From Siphonodentalium dalli (lineage: Eukaryota; Mollusca; Scaphopoda; Gadilida; Siphonodentaliidae), in the NCBI GenBank assembly GCA_032622095.1, contig CP136062.1, forward strand, positions 6,572,001 through 6,636,000: DNA of 64,000 bases, given 5' to 3'. Within the stretch, counting starts at the first letter, position 1. Each line of letters begins with the position of its first letter. A program made the translations under genes and the position numbers. Under the pieces are notes generated by a model. It had not been told where the DNA came from, made no database searches, and saw only the letters and a program-made list of their open reading frames with translations. Below are positions 55,376 to 64,000 of this stretch, in pieces.

Positions 55376-56630
55376 GATGCTTTTGGTTTGGCGGAAAGTC
55401 AATTTCTTGCCACATGACTTGGAATCGGCGGCGACATATCGTCGTCTACTTATTCTCCGTTTTCTTCAACCCCCTATCACGACCGCATCCCTGTCAATGT
55501 CGTGTTTCATTTCAGCTCGAATATTCCTAATGCATCCCTTATATTGATAGCATAGCACCAGTCAGGTTAACGCGCCTCATTTTGTATGGATGCCGAGCCT
55601 GAAACGGTCTGGAACGACCTAGAATGGAATTTCGTCTACTTTTCTCCCTATCTTTCAAAGTTTCAACCCCTCCCAACGCATGTCAGATGATTCCCCCTGT
55701 TCGCCATACCTACATAAAATACTTCTTTGACAAATGGAACCGACGGAAATGAAGTATATGGTGCTAAACATATTAAAATGTCAACTAGGGGTGTTTTTTA
55801 TTACTGAGTTATAACATGTAAATTGCCTTTTTACGAGACAGAAATCCCGTTGCGAGCTCTCTTGGGATCCCATGACAAATATCCTGTCTGTGCTACTAAG
55901 CGTGTCAATTAGCTTAACTGATTTAAAGGGAAAAAAATCATTTTGGATGTTTTTGGTTTGCCGGAAAATCAATTTCTTGCCACGCGACGACATATCGTCG
56001 TCTACTTATTCTCCGTTTTTTTTCACCCCTCTCTCACGGCTGCATCCCTGTCAATTTTGTGCTTGATTTCAGCTCGAATATTTCATATGCATCCCTTATA
56101 TTGATAGCATAGCACCAGTCAGGTTAACGCGCCTCATTTTTTATGGATACCGAGCCTGGAATGGTCTGGAACGACAAGAATGGAATTTCGTCCCCATCTT
56201 TCAACCCTCCCCAACGCACATCAGATGATTCGCCCCGTTCGTCATAACTACTGAAAATACTCCTTTGACAAATGAAACCGACAAAAATGAAGTATATGGT
56301 GCTAAGCATATTAAAATGGCGACTAGGGGTGTTTTTTATTATTGAGTTATAACATGTAAATTGCCTTTTTAAGAGACATAAATCCCGTTGTGAGCTCTCT
56401 TGGGATCCCATGACAAATATCGTGTCTGTGCTACCATGCGTATCAATTAACTTAACTGTTTTAAAGAAGTAAAAAATCATTTTGGATGTTTTTGGTTTGC
56501 CGGAAAATCAAATTCTTGCCACACATGCAGCTTGGAATCAGCGACGACATAACGTCGTCTACTTATTCTCCGTTTTCTTCAACCCCTCTCACGGCCGCAT
56601 CCCTGTCGATTTTGTGTTCCACTCGAGTAG
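55376..56630 (+). repeat. 540-570-bp tandem repeat, 2.3 copies
   Basis: TTTTGGATG-TTTTGGTTTG starts at 55374, 55942 and 56482. Copies share ACGACATATCGTCGTCTACT, GCATAGCACCAGTCAGGTTA and AACGCGCCTCATTTTTTATG. ATATCGTCGT overlaps a palindromic GACGACATATCGTCGTC. It directly continues from the satellite. A minus-strand frame through it (56124-56480) is conserved between copies only as far as the nucleotide sequence is. Confidence 0.9.
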
Positions 56631-57764
56631 ACCTTAACGCGACAATGGAACCTATATATGATAAGATATACATATATTGTATCGTATGGTTGTTTCAAGA
56701 CTTATCAGATACCAATGTTACGATTGTATTTCACCCCAAACGACCACGCATACATGATCACAATGCCTTCTCATCTTCTCATGGGCCTGCGTGTCCATAT
56801 AAACACATATGCCCTCCCCCGAACACACGCTAAGAGAAAGATCGTACATGCCTGTCCGAACGATATTTTCAAACAGAAATTGTCAAAATGCGAAATATAT
56901 AATCCGTTTTGGTGACATCTGAGATAATGACAAGTTGCACGTTTAATTTTGGGAGATTTCTCACAGGTCGCCCTCAAATGCAAGGGAATCGGCAATCATA
57001 AAACAGATTGTAAAAGCGATGTTCCATGCACAGTAATTCACTGACTCGTTCGTGCAAAAAAATACCTTGCTACTTTAATTTAAATGTTGAGAATAAGCAT
57101 ACCTTATAATTTGAGACAACAAGTACATAACCAATCCGATAGTCAGGATAGTTTTCACGCACTATAATATACATTCAATTTCCGTTCATTGCATCACGCA
57201 CATGTAACACATATACATGTACAGACAATGATTTTTTGTTCAATGGTTGACTACGTGAAGACACGATGGAATTATGAACGCTATTTAATCATGTTAACTT
57301 ACGTATGGCGAAAAGTTCGATTTGAAAAGGCTAAGATTTTAACCACTTATGGACTTCCATTCCTTCAAACTCCAGTCGCCGTTTCGAGTGTGGGGAAAAA
57401 CGATTAGTGAAGAATGATTATATGAGATGCCTTGGCTCGGAGTTTATTCCGAGACTAATAATGTAGGGCAAACTTTGACTTTGGCTTCGTGGATTTCCAA
57501 ACGTTTCTGTAAACAACAGCCATGTGCACGAAAAAGAGTGTTCCGCGTTTGTGTTATCCTCACATGGCAGAACTAAAGAGCGTATATATTTTTCATTGCT
57601 GCGTGGAAAAAATGCCTGTCACCACGACGAGAGTTATTTCATGTTGGTCAATATTTATAACTCATACTTACAAGCATGACTGAAATAATCATCCGGAAAT
57701 GTGGGGAAATGAGAGCCATGCAATTGTATATTTAATCGATATTTAAGCAGATATCTGCCATTCC
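56631..57764. other. No gene clearly seen
   Basis: Frames at 56658-56915 and 57189-57407 (the latter ending with ILTTYGLPFLQTPVAVSS) have no clear acceptor or donor. AAAGAGCGTA near 57569 matches a motif recurring elsewhere in the window. Confidence 0.4.
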
Positions 57765-58264
57765 CAGGATATATATAGGTGGTCAACCAAGGGTCAACTG
57801 GTCCGGGTTTTCGGCAAGGCGAGTAGGAATGGTGATTATGTGGGCATATAGCGACAGCTTGTGCCACTAAATACTCAAACTATACGACATTTCCTTCAAA
57901 ATTGGTCGATTTCTTATTTGCCATCCCCCCAGGATATCTGTAGGTGGTCAACTGAGGGTCAACTGGTCCGGGTTTTCGACAAGGCGGGTAGGAATTGTGA
58001 TTATGTGGGCATATAGCGACAGCTTGTGCTACTAAATACTCAAACTATACGAAATTTCCTTCAAAATTGGTCGATTTCTTATTTGCCATCCCCCAGGATA
58101 TATGTAGGTGGTCAACCGAGGGTCAACTGGTCCGGGTTTTCGGCAAGGCGGATAGGAATGGTGATTATGTGGGCATATAGCGACAGCTTGTGCCACTAAA
58201 TAATCAAAATATACGAAATTTCCTTCAACATTGGTCGATTTCATATTTGCCATCCCCCAGGATA
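57765..58264 (+). repeat. 165-bp tandem repeat, three copies
   Basis: CAGGATAT starts at 57765, 57930, 58094 and 58258. Units contain GGTCAACTGGTCCGGGTTTT and GTGGGCATATAGCGACAGCT. About 95 percent alike; the minus-strand frames are by-products. Confidence 0.95.
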
Positions 58265-58299
58265 TCAGGAAGGCGTTATAGTGTGGTAGTTGGAGAGTT

Positions 58300-58600
58300 G
58301 AACCCGAATAAATTGGATACAAGCTGATTTTTGTGTTATTCGACGCGGAAAAACACCAGGAACAACATATCCAAAATCCGCAAAAATCCTCTCATGGAAA
58401 AATTCAGGATCCAAGATGGCGTCCATAATGTATGTTGTTATCGCAAAATACTGAATTTCTGCGGTAGGTGCTCCAATTAATGCCAAATTCGTAATAAATT
58501 GAAATATATACAAACAATGCTTTGTCGTAAACCATATCTGTAGAATATATTTCCCAACATGGCCGCCACAATTGACAAAATCGAATGAAATTTGCATGTT
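58300..58600 (+). repeat. Dispersed repeat, plus-strand member
   Basis: CAAGCTGATTTTTGTGTTAT, ATTCGACGCGGAAAAAC and GGAACAACATATCCAAAATC match the minus strand of 60225-60450. It includes CCAAGATGGCGTCC, close to the YY1 consensus. Confidence 0.85.
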
Positions 58601-60079
58601 GTGCAAAATTGAAGATACATGTATAGTCCTATACGAGTGAACAAACTCTCGAATTATGCAAGGAAGAATGATTGCAGAGTATAAGAGAAACTTTTGATTA
58701 GAGATGTACGAATTATCTCTAATGTATCTCACGAGAGAGCAAGCGAAACCAGGGTCTTATGAAACGGTTAAATCTTGACTTTTGTACTCCCAGAAACAGA
58801 AACATAACGCAGTTTTTTTTCTGTACTGCTTATCTTGAATCGTGTCGTATAAGTGTAATTAAACAGCTAAATGGGATTTAGTAGATATATGTTGACTATG
58901 AGACCTTTTTCTAGAAGCAGAAACATGTGTACTCCGAGCAGTCTCACGAATGTGACCGATCATAATTTATTGTGTTATCTACAGCATGAAACCTTTAAAA
59001 ATTAACTGATATAAAACGGTATGAAAGATATTCATATAGTACTGGGTAAAATGCGTATATTCTATTGTCCGTGTCTCAAAATAGTAGTCATAGTTGCCTG
59101 AGATCAAGTGATAAAACACGAATATTTCGCTTTTATCACAAGAATGCATGGTGGTATACCATGAACTAAATTTATTAAAACACGCAGGAGTACCATAGAT
59201 TGTCGTCAATAAATTCTATACTTGACAAAATTGCCCACATACTCTGTGACAAAGACTGTGTTTATACCTGGAAATTATATTTGGTTGAATTCACCAAGGC
59301 CACATCTACGCGAAACTTAGTATGTTTTCTTCAACCGCATCACCACGTTTACTCCTTCTCCTAAATGTTACAGATAGCTGCTGCACACAGAACCACAATT
59401 AATACTATTGCGTGAATGTTCAACGTTGAAATAACATCTTAAACGGTGATCACTCGATATTTAGCATGATTATGTGGGTGGTATTGGCAAGATATTTTCA
59501 AACAAAAATATAATGAAAACTAAGAGTGTGCATTGTGTAGCTGCATATTCCAGTTGTAAATTTGTGATTGAAGTAAATTGAACAAAAATGTCTACTAAGA
59601 ACACGGTTTGTTAGCAGCATGAACATTAGTCTTACATACAATGTGTGTTGTATCGTCTCTTTGATATGGTGAGACGCGGTGCTAATCTATTGAATCTATG
59701 AGTGTTTATTTACAGTATAATAAACATTATATGTATGTATTGATTAATATCACCGGGAGTGTTGACAATTCCGGAAATATAACTAACATTTAGACCGCTT
59801 GAGTGTGCACTTAAAGTTTGGCGTTATATTCAATAATTAATCATCATGCCGAATGAAACTATCATGAACTGTGAGGCGAAACATTAGTTCGTATGTTGCA
59901 CGTCCGATATTATTATTTTTGGCCCGACAATTGGATGTTGGATAAGCAGAACACCCAAACTTTAAAGACGCAAATCATTGGGGTTTGACTTGCGGTGCAG
60001 TGGCCGATAAATCCTTCAGATGGATCTGTTTAATGATGTGTGTACCTTTAAAGATATTCAACAGCCGACTTGTATATTA
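58601..60079. other. No gene; one dispersed repeat
   Basis: 59365-59495 is the partner of 13668-13805. Otherwise AT-rich single-copy DNA. Confidence 0.45.
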
Positions 60080-60607
60080 TCAATAAATATTTTCACTCCT
60101 ATGTGGTTTCCCAATATGTTGCTTTCTGTGTTGTATTGCTTGCAGTTGTGACCATTGTGACAGCCATTTCATGGCCACGATTGTATGATTTTCTGTGTGT
60201 GTCACTCTATTCGCTCCCGTACTAAAATTTAACACAAACTGGTATAACGGCATAATTCCGATGCCACAATATATCGTATAATGACTTGTTTCGAGAACTG
60301 ATGTAGTATAGACAACCATGTTGGACGCCATCTTGGAAAACAAAGTTTCCACACAGCGGATATTTGCGGATTTTGGATATGTTGTTCCTGAGGCTTTTCC
60401 GCGTCGAATGACACCAAAATCAGCTTGTATGCAATTTATTCCGGATTGACCCCCAAATTCTGCTTCAACGACCACACTATTAGGAGTCATCATTGTAAGG
60501 GCGTATTGTGATGATATGATATGTTTTCTTTTCTTTAAAATACCATCGGATGGATAATAGCGCATATCGGTAAAATCGCTATTTGCCATCCGATGGTGAA
60601 TAGACAC
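60080..60607 (-). CDS. Long open frame overlapping a dispersed repeat, unknown product
   Basis: The frame is 175 codons from a GTG, or 169 from ATG at 60589 (MANSDFTDMRYYPSDGILKK). The middle third (ADFGVIRRGKASGTTYPKS...) lies within the repeat shared with 58300-58600, whose corresponding frame is also open there before stopping. The C-terminal part is Gln/His/Ser-rich (AMKWLSQWSQLQAIQHRKQH). It is longer than expected by chance in DNA of this composition, but the repeat overlap weakens the case. No motif recognised. Confidence 0.25.
   Translation of the reverse strand: MSIHHRMANSDFTDMRYYPSDGILKKRKHIISSQYALTMMTPNSVVVEAEFGGQSGINCIQADFGVIRRGKASGTTYPKSANIRCVETLFSKMASNMVVYTTSVLETSHYTIYCGIGIMPLYQFVLNFSTGANRVTHTENHTIVAMKWLSQWSQLQAIQHRKQHIGKPHRSENIY
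60225..60450 (-). repeat. Dispersed repeat, minus-strand member
   Basis: Complement carries CAAGCTGATTTTGGTGTCAT, GAACAACATATCCAAAATCC and CCAAGATGGCGTCC; about 85 percent alike to 58300-58520 over the first 130 bases. Confidence 0.85.
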
Positions 60608-60879
60608 TTCCTACTTAAGCACAAACTTGACAACTTCGAGTTATGTTTTCCAGAATGCCTGGATTTGAACACATATATTGGAACCCCTCTGTGTGGAGCT
60701 AACTGTCTTATAAATGATATTTTCATGTGGATAAGAGTATTCATAAGGTTGATAGAGGACAATCATGATTAAATTTGAGTGTAGGAAAAAAAATAACTCA
60801 TTTTTTTCGGCCCCGACACACCCACCCACGCCTTGTATCCAGAAACACGCCAGCAGACACCCGCGACTATATACTATAC

Positions 60880-61060
60880 CAGGGTTGGGGTAAACGTAAT
60901 CAGTAACCTTAATCAAAGTAATCGATTACACAATTTGGAGTAATCGCCTGTAATCAGTAATGACATTTTTTTATTACAATAAATCGTAGTCGATTACTTT
61001 CAAATGTATATGAATCATGATTACATTTTGATTACTTTTTGATTACTTTTTATAAAACAT
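60880..61060 (+). mobile_element. hAT-like terminus relic
   Basis: CCAGGGTTGGGGTAAACGTA followed by repeated GTAATC/GATTAC blocks (AAAGTAATCGATTACAC, TTTTGATTACTTTTTGATTA) resembles the well-known CAG-GTTGGGGTAA-type ends of hAT elements. The opposite terminus was not found. Confidence 0.5.
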
Positions 61061-61949
61061 CCATATGGATGGCTAGTGGATACACATATTCTCACACTGT
61101 AGTACTGTGGAGTGTGCACATATACAAACAAGATATCAGAAACTTAGTACAAATTTTTCATGTGGTACACTGTGTACATTCTGGCAGTGGACACAGATAA
61201 CAACACACAATTGCTGAAATGTTGAATACATCATTATGATACAGACAATGAAATATTCTAATATGAATAAAATAGGCTGGCCAACTGCAATTAGGATTAA
61301 ATATTATTGTGACGGCTGCAGACAATGGCCGAAGAGTCATACTGTTACAATAGTGCTAATTAACTGAACAAAGCAGGTGTGATGTACATCGGTAGAACCA
61401 ATTCGCTGGTTTGTCATTCACTGCACTCAAAGAGTTAAGCCTCATTTAATCCTCATCAGGATATCAATGAATGATCATCAAATAAACTTTAGTGTTATTT
61501 TCATTGTGTTGGGATATGAATATAACATAACATGCAAATCATTTATAATTGTTTCTAATGATAGTTTCATAATTATTATGCGCTTAGTTTCAATACATGC
61601 AAGAAAATTAAAAAATATCTTAAAAATATATTTGCATAAATAAATACACATCAAACATAATATATTCCCAATAAGTTGGTGCACACCTCACCAATACATG
61701 TAAATGTACAAACTGTATGTTTATTGCTTGCTTCTTTCTATTGTTTCAGTCGTTTCTTGTTTCCATGTTATGTAGTGATGTTTTTTATTCAATATATCGA
61801 ATTATACATACAAAAAGGAAATTTAATGGTCCATGAGACACTTTGAAATGCATTGTAACTGAGATGAATGATTTTTTGGAATCCCGGGAATATCATAGAT
61901 GGTGTGTTTTTCCCAATATCGGACATGTGAACCTGGTCACTGGTATCGT
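61061..61949. other. No gene seen
   Basis: AT-rich single-copy DNA without a supportable exon. Confidence 0.45.
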
Positions 61950-64000
61950 AACTATTTCACCCATCCTTGTTTAAAAGGGTTACATAAGTCACCTCTACCT
62001 AAGTCATGTCGAGATGCAGGAGGGTCCAGATATGTCCCAATATCCATATTATATGCTAGAATCCAAAGATATAGGAACATACCCATTTTGTATGATGGCC
62101 CCTTAAATGTTTGAAACCCAAATTGGAGCCCGTGCAGTGAAAATCAAAGCCAACTATACCCGAGTCATGTCCATATGCAGGAGGGTCCAGATTTGTCACA
62201 AAATCCACATTATATGCTAGAATCCGAAAGATATATGAAAATACCCATATTATATGATGGGTCCTTAAAATGGTCAATCCCAAATTCGATCTAGTGCAGT
62301 GTAACAAAGTTACATTTGGAAGTCGTTTCAAAACTCCGACGTGTTTTTTGACACAAAGATAACAATGCTTATAAGAGAATAAATCCAACTGGAACAATGG
62401 AAATAGTTCACCCATCCTTATTTAAAACGGGTTACAAAGTTACATTTGACAGTCGTTGAAAAAATGCGACGTGTTTTTGTCACAAAGTGACCAATGCTTA
62501 TCAGAGAATAAATCCAACTAGAAAAATGAAAACATTTCACCCATCCTTGTTTAAAAAGGGTTACATATGTCAACTATACCTGAGTCATGTCGAGATGCAC
62601 ATACCCATTTTCTTTGATGGACCTTTCAAAATATGAACCCCAAATTTGAGCCTGTGCAGTGAAAACCTAAGTCAACTATAACTGAGTCATGTCCAGATGC
62701 ACCAGGGTCCAGATATTTCAAATACCTATATTATATGCCAGAATCCAAAGATATAGGCACATACACATTTTCTTTGTTGACCCCTTAAAATTGTGAACCT
62801 CAAAATTGAGCCCGTGCAGTTTAAACCTAAGTCAACTATACCTGAGTCATGTCCATATGCAGGAGGGTCCAGATATGTCCCAACATCCATATTATGTGCC
62901 AGAATCCAAAGATATAGGAACATATCCATTTTGTATGATGGCACCGTAAATGTTTGAATTTCAAATTGGAGCCCGTGCAGTGAAAATCAAGTAAACTATT
63001 CCTGAGTCATGTCCATATTCAGGGGGTCCGGATTTGTCACGAAATCCATATTATATGCTAGAATACAAAGATATAGGAAGATACCCATATTCTCTGATGG
63101 GCCCTTAAAATGATCAACCCCAAATTTGAGCTCGTGCAGTGTAAACCTAAGACAACTATACCTCAGCCATGTCCATATGCAGGGGTCCGGATAAGTCCCA
63201 ATAACCATATTATATGCCCAGAATCCAAAGATATAGGCACATACCCATTTTCTATGATGGGCCCTTTAAACGGTGAACACCAACATTGAGCCCGTTCAGT
63301 TTAAACCTAAGTCAACTATACCTGAGTCATGTCCATATGCAGGAAGGTCCAGATATGTCCAAACATACATATGATATGCCATAATCCAAAGCTATAGGAA
63401 CATACCCATGTTCTACGGCGGGCCCTTAAATGTTTGGACCCCAAATTGGAGGCCCGTGTAGTCAAAACCTATGCCAACTATACCAGATGCAGGATGGTCC
63501 AGATATAACCCCATATCCATACTATATACCCAGAATCCAAAGATATATGCACATACCCATTTTCTATCATGAGCCCTTAAATATTTGAACCCCAATTTGG
63601 AGCCCGTGCAGTGAAAACCTAAGTCAACTATACCCGCGTCGTATCCAGATGCAGGATGGCCCAGATATGTCCCAATATCTATATTATATGCCCAGAATCC
63701 AAATATATGGGCACATACCAATTTTATTTGATGGACCTTTAAATATATGAACCACAAATTGGAGCCTGTGCAGTGAAAACCTAAGTCAACTATATCTGAA
63801 TAATTTCGAGATGCATGAGGGTCCAGTTATTCCCAATACCAATATTATATGCCTATAATCCAAAGATATAGGCACATACCCATTTTCTAAGTTGGGCACT
63901 TAAAATGGTGAACCCCAAAATTGAGCCCGTGCAGTTTAAACTTAAGTCAACTATACCTGAGTCATGTCCAGATGCAGACGGGTCCAGATATGCACCACCA
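61950..64000. repeat. 161-bp satellite, at least 11 copies, runs off the right edge
   Basis: GATGCAGGAGGGTCCAGATA and variants occur near 62014, 62173, 62697, 62857, 63016, 63177, 63338, 63487, 63652, 63811 and 63972. Units also contain AATCCAAAGATATAGG, ACATACCCATTTTCT and GAGCCCGTGCAGTGAAAACC. Between 62310 and 62560 a second, about 126-bp repeat (GAATAAATCCAACTGGAAC, TTCACCCATCCTTGTTTAAA) interrupts it; the same sequence also precedes the first unit at 61955. Confidence 0.95.

Noticed and set aside
52291-55530. Gly/Pro-rich frames in the 140-bp satellite
   Set aside because: Stops are rare in this GC-rich repeat in all frames; nothing is conserved at the protein level.
58265-58732. 155-codon minus-strand frame as a gene
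   Set aside because: It is largely antisense to the dispersed repeat whose shared frame lies on the other strand, and its composition fits AT-rich noise.

Overview
This window looks like intergenic or intronic DNA from a eukaryotic nuclear genome, most likely a marine invertebrate. The reasons are an AT-rich background with undepleted CpG, a great abundance of the palindrome TACATGTA and of ACCGGT, splice-site-bounded exon candidates rather than operons, and a dense mix of Helitron-like, hAT-like, Tc1/mariner-like and CR1/L2-like elements with many satellites. A lophotrochozoan (bivalve, brachiopod) or an amphioxus/hemichordate would fit; the sequence alone does not decide between them. No complete protein-coding gene is visible. 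Nearly every open frame over 60 codons lies in a repeat or is AT-rich noise.

Layout. 1-0.6 kb: a possible minus-strand exon running off the left edge and a weak exon candidate. 0.6-11 kb: nested DNA transposons. These include a 1.18-kb hAT-like element with an exact 8-bp target duplication (4006-5183) and a larger relative (8023-10925) that carries a second hAT-like insertion (8110-8631) and a 178-bp tandem array. 11-16.6 kb: mostly single-copy, AT-rich DNA with a pair of inverted, GTCC-rich repeats. 16.6-28 kb: a 217-bp palindromic MITE, 33-bp, 63-bp, 93-bp and about 290-bp tandem arrays, a 459-bp TIR element with internal hairpins, and two strong isolated hairpins. 28-36.5 kb: low-information DNA with small minisatellites, one minus-strand Helitron-like element and a stray copy of part of the later 4.2-kb unit. 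36.6-39.3 kb: five Helitron-like elements joined head to tail. 40.1-50.8 kb: two and a half tandem copies of a 4.2-kb unit holding conserved minus-strand frames. The first copy alone carries a 5'-truncated CR1/L2-like LINE insertion and a premature stop. 50.9-51.0 kb: a well-formed minus-strand exon, cadherin-like in sequence. 51-64 kb: an inverted copy of an upstream repeat family, a 140-bp satellite of about 3.1 kb, a 540-570-bp tandem repeat, a 165-bp repeat, a dispersed repeat in opposite orientations, a hAT-like end, and a 161-bp satellite that runs off the right edge.

How the parts relate. There is no pathway here; the connecting theme is repeat biology. Several arrays sit inside larger mobile elements (178-bp repeats in the 8-11 kb element, 122-bp repeats inside the Helitron-like elements), so amplification appears to have followed transposition. 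The most unusual parts are the abutting Helitron-like concatemer and the 4.2-kb tandem unit. All family assignments come from reading termini, target duplications and short motifs by eye; no database search was possible.
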